Origin: Adenophora triphylla var. japonica
Taxonomy: Eukaryota; Streptophyta; Magnoliopsida; Asterales; Campanulaceae
Direction: 5' to 3'
NCBI GenBank assembly: GCA_022495995.1
Contig: JAFEMH010003631.1
Span: 124,001-188,000, forward strand
Length of the DNA stretch: 64,000 nt
Of this stretch, positions 39,236-51,045 are shown piece after piece. Position 1 is the stretch's first letter; each line of letters begins with the position of its first letter. Position numbers and translations under genes: made by a program. A model generated the notes under the pieces. That model saw nothing but the letters and a program-made list of their open reading frames with translations, did not search any database and was not told the origin of the DNA.

Positions 39236-40983
39236 TCAAAGCATATCATCCACATACAGTAACAGAAAAATACAAGAACCATCATCAAGGCTCTTCACAT
39301 AAACGCAGCAATCATACTCACAACGCTTGTAGCCAATACGTACCATGTAGGAGTCAAACCTCGTATACCATCGCCTCGGAGACTGCCCATAAAGTGACTT
39401 CTTCAATCTACAAACCAAACGCTCTGCCCGGCTCCGTGAACCCATGGTTGCTCCATAAAAATCTGCTCATCCAACTCACCATGTAGAAACGCAGCTTTTC
39501 ACATCCATCTCGCTCCAACACCAAATCATAGTGCGCTACAAGACCCAACACAATCCGAATGGAAGTATGTCGCACAACAGGCGAAAAAATCCCATTATAG
39601 TCCACCCCCTCTCGCTGCGAATACCCCTTTGCTACCAAACGAGCCTTGAACTTTTCCCCCTCTTTTCTCGATCACGCTCCTTGCGCTTGAAGATCCACTT
39701 GCAACCAATAGCACGCTTCCCTTTAGGAAGCTCCACCAAATCCCATGTATCATTCTTGTGCAGTGACTCCATCTCCTCCGCCATAAAGCTTACCCACTTG
39801 TCCTTTTCCTGATCGTTTTATAGCCTCCTTAAAAGTACTCGGGTCTCCACTACTAAGAACAAGAACATATGAAGCCATGTCTTCAAATCCATACCTGACC
39901 GGTGGCTTCGATTACTCTCTTAGGTCTCCCAACTGAAGTACTAGCCACTTCTTGTGTAGGTTCCTCGACTCAGGAAGAGTGAGATCCGCATCGCATTATC
40001 CTCACGTAGCTCCACCTCAATAACTTGCTTCTCGCCCTCCTTGCTTTCGGCACCTTCTCCTTATCATCACGAGTACACTTCAACATAGCCTTTTCATCAA
40101 AGACTACATCCCTACTAATCACCACCTTGCTTGACTTGGGATCCCAAAGCTTGTATCCTTTCACACCTGTTTCATACCCGAGAAAGACACACTGTTTTGA
40201 CTTTGGGTCAAGCTTCGACCGCTCTTCACCAGAATATGCACATGGGATGGACACCCAAACACCCGGATATCGGTGAAGTCTACCTCATTACCCGTCCATA
40301 CCTCCTCCCGCAAACCTCGTTATCCAAAGAGACTCTAGGTGATCTGTTAATCAAGAAACATGCCATACTCACCGCATCGGCCCAAAAGTTCTTTGCTAAC
40401 CCCGCATTGAATCGTAGACACCTAGCCCTTTCCGCAATAGTTACTGTTCATCCTCTCGGCCACACCATTTCTTTGTGGTGTCTTGCGAACCGTGTAATGC
40501 CTCTTGATCCCATGCTCTCTGCAGAACTTCTTGAACTCGCTATCTGTGTACTCTGTCCCATTATCACTCCTCAAACACTTGATTTTCCGCCTGTTTGGTT
40601 TTCCACTTGACTTTCCACACCTTGAACTTCTCAAAAGTCTCGACTTGTGCCTCATGAAGTAAACCCAAACCTTCTTCGAAAAATCATCAATGAAAGTCAC
40701 GAAGTAATAATGTCCTCCTCTAGATTACGTTACGACCGGCCCACACATCCGAATGAACGTAATCAAGAATGCCCTTTGTTGTATGCTTACCCGTCTTGAG
40801 CTGCACCTTATTACGCTTTCCAAGAACACAATACTTGCAAAACTCAAGTTTACAAGTCTTCACACCCTTCAACAACTTACGTTTATGAAGTTCCCGCATT
40901 CCCCTTTCACCCATGTGACCAAGCCTCATATGCCATAGAAGGGCATCGGTATCGACCTCCGACTCAACGAGATGTGACTCCAC
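39236..40983 (-). pseudogene. Copia integrase and partial RT (inverted segment)
   Basis: On the minus strand, 40983-40720 carries LWHMRLGHMGERGMREL and CKYCVLGKRNKV (the GAG-pre-integrase/HHCC region). Then 40700-40422 has the integrase core (TFIDDFSKKVWVYFM, SDNGTEYTDSEF, HGIKRHYTVRKTPQRNGVAERMN), 40254-39970 the VFLGYETGVKGYKLWDP part, and 39638-39236 the RT start ([22 protein letters not shown], then [10 protein letters not shown] and LLYVDDML). Frameshifts separate them. RT stops right after YVDDML, where the sequence meets the primer site of the 5' LTR. Confidence 0.85.
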
Positions 40984-41640
40984 CTACAACCGTGCTTCCG
41001 AGCAACTGTAAATGTTCTTGGAGCCTTTCTCACCCTTCATCACAACCATAGCACCCTTCACAACTTTCGGTACTCCACCTTGAGCCTTATAGTTCATACC
41101 ATTAGCATCCAAGGTACCCAATGAAATCAGATTTTTAGAGACCTCCTAACATGTCTAACATCACATAACGTTCTAACTACACCATCATACATCTTAATTC
41201 TTATAGTTCCTATGCCAGCAATTTTACATGTAGCACCATTACCCATAGTAACTATACCGTAATTAATCGACTGTAGGTATCGAACCAATCACGATTCGCG
41301 GTCACATGAAACGAACATGCGGAATCCGTAATCCAAACATCTGTCGGGTGCTCCATGGTGATGAAGTCGTGAGCATATCTCCATCCACATCCTGCGAGCA
41401 ATCTTCAACCACATTGATGACTTTGAAGATCCTTCCTTGCCTTTACCGTTCCCCTTCATGCGGACAATTACGCCTCTTGTGCCCCTTCTCCCCACACTTG
41501 AAACAATTCCCCTTGTACTTCTTCCTTTGCGAACGAGAATTACGCCTCTGTGCGAGTTATCCGGAACCGGGTTCTCCCACGTTCACGATTTTCCTTCACA
41601 AATAACCCTCACCCGCAGTTCATCAACGGACTTCTTCCGT
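40984..41640 (-). other. Decayed copia gag-protease linker (inverted segment)
   Basis: Minus-strand sequence between gag and integrase. Fragments resemble a zinc knuckle (CFKCGEKGHKR-like at about 41470-41500) and a protease/linker with ATWVLDSACSFHV-like wording near 41300. Numerous frame changes prevent a continuous ORF. Confidence 0.5.
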
Positions 41641-42207
41641 TTATGAAAAGCTAGAAGAGCTTCGTGACCGGTTGCAACTCCACGGTATCCTTCCCCAAGT
41701 CAACGTAGTAACAAGATTTTCGTATGTCGAAGAAGTCGGCAACGAATTCAGCAACATCAACGCCTTGTCCTCTTCCTCGAACGTCACCTCCACCCTAACC
41801 AAATCATTGAGTATTTGGTTAAACGTGTGGATATGAGCCTCAAGATCCGAACCCTCTGCCATCTTAAGCCCATACAACCTTTGCTTGAGATGCAACTTGT
41901 TCGACAACGATTTTGACATATACCGGCCCTCCAAAATCTCCCAAACCTTCGTCGGTGATTCCTCATCGATCACGTGATACACCACCTCATCCGCAAGGCA
42001 CTGCCGTATTGAAGAAACAGCCCGCTCTTGCAACTCCTTCCATGGACCTTCTTCGATATCATCGGGTTTAGTCGAATGTCGAAGAACCTTTCCCAAGCCT
42101 GCTTGAACCAAGAAATCCTTCACCCTCCGTTGCCACAACGCAAAGTTTCCATGACCATCAAACTTTTGAACGTCGGACTTCACGGTGATAGAATTTCCCC
42201 CGGACAT
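41641..42207 (-). pseudogene. Copia gag (TNT1-like), inverted segment
   Basis: Starts at minus ATG 42205-42207 (MSGGNSITVKSDVQKFDG), ten bases after the primer site. It contains the UBN2/gag wording FALWQRRVKDFL, KVWEILEGRYMSKSL, NKLHLKQRLYGLKM and LLNSLPTSSTYENLV. It is open for about 190 codons until a frame change near 41690. Gag forms the particle of the element. Orientation is opposite to the flanking LTRs. Confidence 0.85.
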
Positions 42208-42216
42208 CGCAACCGT

Positions 42217-42228
42217 GCTCTGATACCA
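42217..42228 (-). promoter_or_regulatory. tRNA-Met primer-binding site inside the inverted segment
   Basis: The minus strand reads TGGTATCAGAGC immediately before gag and after an LTR tail (42231-42345, minus). It is the authentic primer site of the nested element, now in antisense relative to its LTRs. Confidence 0.85.
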
Positions 42229-42439
42229 GTTGTTGTGCAATCGCAGCGGAAGCAAGAACACAAAACTAAGAACACACACAAGCAATTAATCGGGAAATCG
42301 AAAGAGAAAGAGAAGAGATTAATTTGGGGTTTTGAACCTTGTTTTCTGGTTATTAGTCTCAGTTTAGGGCTAGGTTTTGAACATATATATATGTGTTGTA
42401 ACCTATGTAAACGGCATGAGATTATTGCACAATAAGTGT

Positions 42440-43676
42440 TGGAGCAGATGGATGTGAAAACTGCGTTTCTACATGGTGAGTTGGATGAGCAGATTTTTAT
42501 GGAGCAACCACATGGGTTCACGGAGCCCGGGCAGGAGCGTTTGGTTTGTAGATTGAAGAAGTCACTTTATGGGTGAAGCGGTCTCGAGGCAAGTGGTATA
42601 CGAGGTTTGACTCCTACATGGTACGTATTGGCTACAAGCGTTGTGAGTATGATTGTTGCGTTTATGTGAAGAGCCTTGATGATGGTTCTTGTATTTTTCA
42701 TTCATCAGTATGTGGATGATATGCTTATCGCGGGTAGGAGTAAGAACGAGGTCAATCAGTTGAAGGCCTTGCTGAGTAGAGAGTTTGACATGAAGGATTT
42801 GGGGGAAGCCAAGAAGATTCTTGGGATGGAGATTCGCCGAGACAGAAAATCTAGGAGATTGTGGCTGTCTCAAGCCGGATATGTAGAGAAGGTGTTGGAG
42901 AGGTTCAATATGCGGGATGCAAAACTGTGAAGACACCATTGGCGAGTCATTTTAGTTTATCTCGCCTCGGATTCCCGAGTTCGGCGAAGAAATTCGGAGG
43001 ATGTCAAAGGTTCCTATGCAAGCGCAGCTGGGATGTCTCATGTATGCTATGGTTTGCACGAGGCCGGATTTGGCGCAAGCCATTAGTGTGGTTAGCAAGT
43101 ATATGGCGAATCCGGCAAACAAGATTGGGAAGCGGTTAAGTGGATTCTCGGATATTTGAAGGGCACTATGGATTATGGCATCATGTTTGGAGGTAAGAGT
43201 GAGGAGCTTTTACAGTGGGGTATGTTGATTCTGATTATGCGGGTGATTTGGATCGGAGAAGGTCAACTACGGGTTATGCGTTTACTCTTGGTGGTGGACC
43301 CATATGTTGGAGATCTATGATCCAATCTATCATTGCTTTGTCTACAACGGAAGCGGAGTATATGGCAGCGGTTGAAGCTGCAAAGGAGGCCTTATGGCTT
43401 CGGGGTTTGGTCAACGAGTTGGGCATTGAGCAAGGTGGAGTGAAGTTGCTTTGTGACAGTCAAAGCGCGATATTTCTAGCGAAGAATCACATTTATCACC
43501 AACGGTCGAAACACATTGATGTTCGGTTTCACAAGATTCGGGAGTTGATTGATATGGGTGAGGTCGTGCTAGAGAAGGTTCACACTACGGAGAATGCTGC
43601 GGATATGTTGACGAAGCCGGTTACTACTGACAAGTTCAAGCATTGCTTGGATTTGTTACACATCTCTAGCTGTTAG
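42440..43676 (+). pseudogene. Copia RT (distal) and RNase H of nested element
   Basis: Plus-strand reading: [30 protein letters not shown] (then a TGA/frame break), YVDDMLIAGRSKNEVNQL, FDMKDLGEAKKILGMEI, then after more breaks the RNase H ([52 protein letters not shown]). It ends [19 protein letters not shown] with TAG at 43674-43676. Frameshifts occur near 42575, 42700, 42925 and 43170-43215. The first about 270 bases duplicate, in opposite orientation, the RT start at 39236-39500. Confidence 0.85.
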
Positions 43677-43746
43677 AGATGGGGAGGTTCGAGCTGGTTC
43701 CTTGTATCTTCTGTTGGTTTGGGTAAACACTCGCCAAGGTGGAGGT

Positions 43747-44213
43747 TGTTGGATGTGGCTCGTTTTCCATGGCTGGGTCTTTTGGGTTTGAGGCGGACGC
43801 CCCATTCAGGGTGAGGCGTACGCATTGAAGACAGAAAGATGGAGCCTTGGTCTTTGGGGTTTGATGCGGGCGCACAGTAGCGGTGATGCGGCCGCCTCGC
43901 GTCACGTAGGTTCAGTCGTGGTTTTGGCTTGTCGGGCGAACGCCCGGGTTGTTTTGGGCGCACGCCTCAAGGTGACGGGGGTGTTTTGGGCCGTGGGTTT
44001 TCTGGTTATTAGTCTCAGTTTAGGGCTAGGTTTTGAACATATATATATGTGTTGTAACCTATGTAAACGGCATGAGATTATTGCACAATAATAAACAGAA
44101 AACAAGGTTCAAAACCCCAAATTAATCTCTTCTCTTTCTCTTTCGATTTCCCGATTAATTGCTTGTGTGTGTTCTTAGTTTTGTGTTCTTTCTTCCGCTG
44201 CGATTGCACAACA
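43747..44213 (+). repeat. 3' LTR of nested copia element
   Basis: Preceded by the purine-rich AAGGTGGAGG tract and ending CAACA before the TAGAG target duplication. Slightly shorter than the 5' LTR. Confidence 0.9.
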
Positions 44214-44218
44214 TAGAG

Positions 44219-45490
44219 TATTATGTTACTTCTAAATTATAAATTTACTCACAAGGCTTTCAATTCTTAATGTAAGATTATCCCACTTTTTAACATAGCC
44301 ACCATCCTTGGATGCGTTGTGAGTTTGTTCATATGCATAGCCACGCATTTAAAAATGTGATGTGAGTATGCGGATCTACTTGCTTTGGTTGAAAATTGAT
44401 TCACCATTAAGTTAAGAATTGATAGTCTAAATGTGGGATATTGGATGTTATGGCTCGTTGTCCTGGCAAAGGGCCCGGCGCTCATAAAAGGGTGTAAAAT
44501 TGGTGCCTTTTCGTCAAATCTGGGTTTCAAGTCGTGTTGTAGTTTCTGTTCATTGGGAGCGTCCGCTCCCTTTATAGGGGAGCGTCCGCTCCCCCTTGGC
44601 AGAAAATTGGTGACATTTCGTTTCTAGATTTGACGAAACTTCTGTTCACTGGGAGCGTCCGCTCCCTTTATAGGGGTGCGCCTGCTCCCCCTTGACAGTG
44701 GGTTTGATGACATCCAAAGACCATGTTTTATCTTAAGCTTTGGTTTGGTTAATTTAGAGGGGTATTAGGGCCATATTGCCCCATAATTTTGATAATTTAC
44801 TAATAAATTATAGTTTCTGGACACCAGTCGCGTTTATGGTTTAGGGTTTAGAGTTGTCAAAACTTTAAGAATGGACGGGTAGAACAAAAGGATATTATCT
44901 TTTATTAATAAATTTCGTTTGTTTCTTTACCCTTTAAATTTTCAGAAATTACCTTAAAGTCTTAAGTGCCCTAAAGTATGATTAATTATATACTTAAACA
45001 AATTTATTCATTGTTTAAATAATATTGTTGCCAAAGCAATTTACGTTATTTAAATACAAATTTGTTAAAGTGATGAACGTGAGTGTTGATATGTGATAAC
45101 ATGCTTGTTTCCCAAAGGAGACCTTGTTGTTGACTAAGTATTTACATTCATGGGGTAATAATTGAACTAAACTTTTGGTCATTTTAAATGTTGTGAACCA
45201 TCCCAAAGGAAGGCGGGTGTTTAAAGTGAATTGTTTATATTCTTTATTACCGGGGAACAAATACCTTAAACTTTAGGACACTTTTTGTACTTGATCCGGC
45301 CCAAAGGAAGGCAAGTATTTAAAGTGTGTTGTTTAAGCTATTTGTTTACCCTAAGATAAATCAAATTGTGAGTCAATTCGCAATCCAAAGATTAGTCTTG
45401 ATGTCATATTGATTATCTTTTATTATGATGGAATTCATTTTGATATAATTAATCATTGTGTAGTTTCTTATATATGTTTTGTTTCATTCT
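44219..45490 (+). other. Leader of outer copia element, with palindromic repeats
   Basis: No ORF of note. A 96-base unit is duplicated (CTGTTCATTGGGAGCG at 44547, CTGTTCACTGGGAGCG at 44643), each with GGGAGCGTCCGCTCCC palindromes. CCCAAAGGAAGGC...TTTAAAGTG motifs recur at about 45196 and 45300. AT-rich elsewhere. Confidence 0.6.
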
Positions 45491-45499
45491 TTTGTTCTC

Positions 45500-46690
45500 T
45501 TCATTCAGATTTGATCAGTGCTTCATCTGTCACTACTGCCTTAAATTCAATTCCTTTGCTAACTGGGACATACTTTAAAACTTGGAAAAACAAGATTACT
45601 ATGGTCTTAGGCTGTTTGGACCTTGACCTCGCATTAAGAGAACAAGCTCCTGCCTCTCTAACTGATAAAATCACTGCGGAAGACCGCTTGAGTTCAGAGA
45701 GGTGGAAGCGTTCTTATCGCGTCAGCCTAAGTATAATTAAGAATGCAGTCCCGGAGACATTTTTGAACAGTGTCTCCGAGGATGATGGTGCAAAAGGTTT
45801 CCTAGATGCCCTAGAATAACGCTTTGCAAAAAGCGATAAATCGGAAACAAGTGCTACCTTGAGGAAGCTTGTTTTCATGAGGTATAAGGGCACCGAAAAC
45901 CTAAAGGAATACATAATGGAAATGTTTCATCTATCAACGAAATTAAAAGCACTCAAGTTGGACTTGTCGGAAGACTTGCTTGTGCATTTGGCTTTAATTT
46001 CTCTTCCTTCACAATTTGGTCATTTTGAAATGACCTACAATTGTCAAAAGGACAAGTGGAATATTAATGAATTAATTTCACATGTCACGGAGGAAGAAGA
46101 TAGGTTGAAACACACCAAACCCGAAAGTGCACATTATGCATCTACCTCTTCTCGTGGGATTAAGAGAAAAGGTAAGGAGATTGCGGTTGCAACAAAGAAG
46201 CCTAAGGGATCATCAAATGATCAAAAAGTGAAAAAGTGCTTCTTTTGCAAGGACCCCACTCACATGAAGCCCGACTGCCCTAAGTATCGCCAATGGCGAA
46301 TTAAGAAAGATATGTCATTTAGCTTTGTTTGTACTGAAGCTAATTTAGTTTCAAATCCTTCGTATACATGGTGGTTAGACTCCGATGCAACTATTCACAT
46401 AAGTTCATGTATGCAGGGTTGCCTGAACTACCGAACACCTAATGAAGGTGAAAGATTCATCTACATGGGAGCTGGAAAGCCGGTAGAGGTGGAAGGCATA
46501 GGGACTTATAGATTTTCCTTGAGTACTGGATACTTTTTGGTTTTGAATAATGTATTTATTATTCCATCATTTAGACGGAATTTAATTTCCGTCACTACAT
46601 TGGATCGAGAAGGTTATTCTTGCATCTTCGGTAATAATAAATGCAATTTTATTTTGATTCAAAGCTTTTTGGTACTAGTTCTTTGTCTTA
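45500..46690 (+). pseudogene. Outer copia gag and protease region
   Basis: Gag wording: LTGTYFKTWKNKITMVLGC, LRKLVFMRYKGTENLKEYI, LALISLPSQFGHF. A zinc knuckle CFFCKDPTHMKPDCPKYRQW (CX2CX4HX4C) lies near 46240. The protease-like segment TWWLDSDATIHIS has Asp-Ser-Asp where D-S/T-G is the aspartic protease rule, so the active-site Gly is replaced. One in-frame TAA lies at 45817-45819, and a frameshift near 46670 leads into the integrase frame. It is still close to complete. Confidence 0.85.
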
Positions 46691-47990
46691 CATTGATAAT
46701 CTATATTTACTTGACAAAGTCAATTCATTAAATGAGTCCCATAATAATGAAACTAACTCTCGAGGCATAAAAAGAAAGTTTTCAAGTAAAAATTCTTATA
46801 CCTTGTGGCATAGGCGTTTGGGTCATATCTCCAAAAGGAGAATTGACAAGCTTGTGTCCGAGGGAATACTACATAAGCTTGATACTCCGAAAAATAACTT
46901 TTGTATTGAATGCCTTAAGGGAAAATTTACGAATAGTACAAACAAAAATAAATCCTTGAGAGCTACAAAATTCTTAGAACTAATTCATACGGACATATGT
47001 GGACCGTTCCCTACCCCTTCATGGAACGGACAAACATATTTTATTACGTTCATAGACGACTTCTCTCATTATGGATACATTTATTTACTTCATGAAAAGT
47101 CTCAATCATTGGACGTTTTCAAGTCTTTTAAAGCCGAAGTTGAAAATCAACTTGAAAAGACTATTAAGAACGTTAGATCCGATCGTGGTGGTGAATATTA
47201 CGGTCGGAATGACGGTTCGGGAGAACAACGTCCGGGTCCTTTTGCTCGCTAATTGGAAGAGTGTGGGATTGTCCCTCACTACACCATGCCGGGGACACCT
47301 AGCATGAATGGTGTAGCCGAGAGACGTAATAGAACCCTTAAGGATATGGTAAGAAGTATGGTTTCTTGTACTTCTTTACCTCACTCATTATGGGGCGATG
47401 CTTTGAAAACCGCAACCTACCTACTTAATAGAGCTCCTTCAAAAGCTACTAACAAAACCCCTTATGAATTATGGACCGGTAAGAAACCGTCCCTTAATCA
47501 TCTTCATGTTTGGGGTTGTCCAGCCGAAGCTAGGCCTTATAGACCTAACGAAGGAAAGTTGGACGCTAAGACCGTTAGTAGTTATTTTGTAGGGTATTCT
47601 CAAAGATCTAGGAGATATAAATTCTATGACCCAAAGACTAGAACCTTTTTCGAAACGGGAAATGCTAGGTTCTTTGAGGATTTTGAATTTAGAGGGGAAA
47701 ATTTGAATAGTAATTTTGAATTTGAAGAAATGAAAGAGGAATTCGTTTCTATACCTCTTCCTATAGTTCCTATCGAAAATCAAGCAGTTGTGCCTGAAAT
47801 TCGACAAGAACATAATATTCAAAATGACGTTAATTCTCCTATTAATGAACAACATGAAAATGTTGATGAAGAAATTCAACACCCTCAAAATCAAGAAGAA
47901 CCAGTGCCATTAAGAAGATCTAATAGAGCAAGAAGGAGTGTTATACCGGATTATTATGATGTGTATCTTGTCGAGAATAAGAAACCGTTA
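46691..47990 (+). pseudogene. Outer copia integrase
   Basis: LWHRRLGHISKRRIDKLV with CIECLKGKF gives the HHCC zinc motif. The catalytic core has LIHTDICGPFPTPSWNG, FITFIDDFSHYGYI and RSDRGGEYYG. A TAA at 47250-47252 interrupts it. The frame continues from 47253 with [20 protein letters not shown] (third catalytic Glu) and the [19 protein letters not shown]-terminal module. Integrase inserts the element's DNA into the host genome. A single stop codon breaks it. Confidence 0.88.
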
Positions 47991-49590
47991 GGTTTAGTGG
48001 GAGATGAGCCAATCACCTTCCATGAAGCCATTAGTGGTCAAAATTCTCATAAGTGGATTGATGCCATAAATGAAGAGTTAAAATCCATGAATGATAATAA
48101 CGTTTGGGATCTTGTCTCATTACCTAAGAATGTGAAACCCATTGGGTGTAAATTGGTCTTTAAGACCAAAAGGGATTCACAAGGTAATGTGGAAAGACAT
48201 AAGGCTCGTCTTGTCGCTAAAGGGTTTACTCAAAAGGAAGGCATTGATTACAAAGAAACATTTTCACCGATATCCTCTAAAAATGCTTTTAGGATCATTA
48301 TGGCTTTAGTGACACATTTTGACCTTGAGCTTCATCAAATGGATGTAAAGACGGCTTTTCTCAATGGTGACATTGAGAAAACTATCTATATGAAGAAATC
48401 AGAAATGGTGACTGATTCGGATCAAACTAGTCAACTAGTTTGTAAACTCAAGAAATCCATTTATGGGCTTAAGCAAGCATCTCGTCAATGGTACTTAAAA
48501 TTTAACCAAGTTATTCTTTCATTTGGCTTTGAAATGAATCTTGGTGAAGATTGTGTGTACCATAAGTTCAGTGGGAGTAGATTTATATTTTTGGTCTTAT
48601 ATGTGGATGACATTTTACTTGCTAGTAATGATAAGGACCTTCTTAAGGAAACTAAGAAATTTCTCTCAAATAAATTTGAGATGAAAGATCTTGGAGAAGC
48701 TTCTTTTGTATTAGGAATTCAAATACATCGTGATCGCTCACGAGGTATGTTAGGATTGTCACAAAAGAGCTATATAGAGAAGGTATTACAAAGGTTTAGC
48801 ATGAAAAATTGTAAACCACATGACACCCCGGTCTCTAAGGGAGATAAGTTCAGTCTAAATCAATGTCCTAAAAATAATCTTGAATCCAAGTATATGGAAA
48901 ATATCCCTTACGCATCGGCAGTAGGAAGCCTAATGTATGCACAAGTCTGTACTCGCCCAGATCTTGCCTTTATTGTTGGCATGCTTGGGCGATATCAAAG
49001 AAATCCGGGAAGAGAACATTGGGTCGCAGCCAAAAGAGTGATGAGATACTTACAAAACATGAAGAACTACATGCTTACATATACAAAGTCGGATCATCTT
49101 GAGATCATTGGTTTTTTCGATTCCGACTTTGCTGGATGCCAAGATAGTCGCAAATCGACATCGGGTTATGTCTTCACTTTGGCCGGTGGAGCAATTTCTT
49201 GGAGAAGTGCCAAGCAAACATTAGTAACTACTTCCACCATGGAAGCCGAGTTTGTTGCTTGCTACGAGGCATCCAATCAAGCTATATGGCTGCGAAAATT
49301 CATAGAAGGGCTGCGAATTGTCAAAGGTGTTGAAAGACCGCTTAAATTATATTGTGACAATCGGGTCGCGGTATTGTACTCCAACAACAACAAGAGTTCA
49401 TCTAAATCTAAGCATATATATATTAAGTTTCTTGTTGTGAGAGAGAGAGAGTACAAAATGAACAAATAGAAATAGAACTTATTGGTACAAACTCCATGTT
49501 AGCGGATCCATTTACTAAGGCATTATCTCCTTTAGTATTTCACGAGCATGTTGCTCATATGGGTGTAATGACTTTTGATAATGCTTAAAT
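47991..49590 (+). pseudogene. Outer copia reverse transcriptase and RNase H
   Basis: One open frame from 47253 to 49469. RT motifs: [95 protein letters not shown]. RNase [50 protein letters not shown] frame change in the GAGAGAGAG run at about 49440 produces an early stop. The last residues (SMLADPFTKALSPLVFHEHV) lie in another frame up to the TAA at 49586-49588. Confidence 0.9.
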
Positions 49591-49950
49591 CAGTGGGAGT
49601 TTATAATGTTTCTATTTCCTTTTGTTGTTTTTTTATCTAAATTGATCTCATTTGGTTAAAGTAGGACTAGTTGGAGAATATATATATATGCATTTTCATA
49701 TATATATTCGTTAATATTCCATGCTACATATCTATACTTAATTTATGTCATTTAGTTGGATATATATATGTGATTAATGTGGGTTTAGTTGTGAATCAAT
49801 TACAACGACTGCCCCTTTATTCCTTATACTTATATGACTAATGGACGAGATTATTTTCGAATGACAACAAAGTGCACATAAAGGTTGTCATTTATGTTAT
49901 AAATATGATTGAAGGATTTTATTAAGTATAAATATATGTCATTATAATTC

Positions 49951-49961
49951 AAGTGGGAGAT
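49951..49961 (+). promoter_or_regulatory. Polypurine tract of outer copia element
   Basis: AAGTGGGAGAT directly precedes the 3' LTR start TGTTAG at 49962. This is where plus-strand DNA synthesis would be primed. Confidence 0.8.
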
Positions 49962-50446
49962 TGTTAGAACATGGATTATATAAACATATATTATTAGTGA
50001 AAGTACTTAATAAAATAGTGATCAATATTATAATGATTAATATAAAGTATAGGATATAATATAATATGTAGAATTCCATAATATAAGTATATCATTAAAT
50101 GATGGGCATAATGGTAATGTCTTATATATCAATAGGTGTAGTCCCTAAATGAAGTGCCCCTTGAATTCCTATATAAAGGCCTATCCATCAAGCCTATGAA
50201 TCACTAGTTATTACATTCTCATTCAGTCCAAACTCTTCCTAAGTACTTGAAAACTAAAGAGAATAAGGGCACTCATCATTTAGAAGATCTACTCCTTCCC
50301 TTTTTGAAGACTATCTTCATACTTAATCAAGAACAAGACTAAGAACAATCATGGAATCACAAGGTACACGCTTCCGTCTTCTTCTTCTCTTCTTAATCTA
50401 GTTATGTGTCGGTTCATGGTTAATGGATCGTTCATGTTCCACCAAT
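49962..50446 (+). repeat. 3' LTR of outer copia element
   Basis: Nearly identical to the 5' LTR; shorter because the CTT run and an ATATCAAT copy are contracted. Followed by ATATA. Confidence 0.9.
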
Positions 50447-51045
50447 ATATACATACACACATACACATCAGCGGACCCATCAACCGACATATATCAGTGT
50501 ACTAGCCTAAGCCCGTGTCCAAGGCCACGTTTTTTGTTTAATTTTTTTTTTTTAATTTAAATTTTTTTTTTTATTTTAAATATGCCCGTGTCCAAGGCCA
50601 CATTTTTTTTAAACTATTATTATTTTTTTTTAATTTAAATTTTTTTTAAGGGCAAAATAGGAAAGGAAGTGAATAGTGAGGGCAAAATGGTCATTTCCGC
50701 GGATGAAACTATTCACACCACTGTTCAAAACAATGGTGTGATTTATAATATAGATTGTACTTTGAATCCAAGGTACAACACTCTAATGCATGTCGGCTGA
50801 TGACTTGATGGGCCCCATAGGTTGCCCAAGCATTTTCCGTTCTTCAGGTCATATTGGCATGGGATGATCAAGTCAGTAGTTAACCTTGGAAGAATGTACT
50901 TTGCCTGACAACTTGATCGAAATTTGATCAAACATTTATAAAAATTTAATCATCCTTATTTATGGGGTGTAAATAAACACCTATAGAGTGCAGCATTATA
51001 AACTGCATTATGAATAAATGCAAATTAAACACGAAGAAACAAAAC
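50447..51045. other. Intergenic spacer with dispersed repeat (50500-50760)
   Basis: CCCGTGTCCAAGGCCAC occurs at about 50513 and 50584, separated by T/A runs. It continues into AGGGCAAAATAGGAAAGG, the reverse complement of the sequence near 30260-30300. No gene is seen between the repeat and the 3' end of the minus beta-glucosidase gene. Confidence 0.6.

Larger units (their letters stand above)
38758..44213 (+). mobile_element. Nested copia (TNT1-like) element with inverted internal segment
   Basis: LTRs 38758-39228 and 43747-44213 (TGTTGG...CAACA) are flanked by a 5-base target duplication TAGAG (38753-38757 and 44214-44218). The interior is not collinear. From 39229 to about 42345 it reads in the minus sense (LTR tail, primer site, gag, integrase, RT), and from about 42341 to 43746 in the plus sense (LTR piece, RT, RNase H). 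The RT stretch is present in both orientations. The intact target duplication indicates that the whole rearranged unit is one insertion, or that it was rearranged later without loss of its ends. Confidence 0.88.
38126..50446 (+). mobile_element. Ty1/copia retrotransposon (outer), nearly complete
   Basis: LTRs are 38126-38626 and 49962-50446, starting TGTTAGAACATGG. By eye they differ by about six substitutions, one base and two short repeat-length indels. A possible 5-base target duplication ATATA flanks it (38121-38125 and 50447-50451). Accepting it puts the LTR end at ...CAAT rather than CA. The primer site TGGTATCAG directly follows the 5' LTR, and a purine tract (about 49951-49960) precedes the 3' LTR. 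The gag-pol order is gag, protease, integrase, RT, RNase H, as in copia. A second copia element is nested in its leader. Confidence 0.92.
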
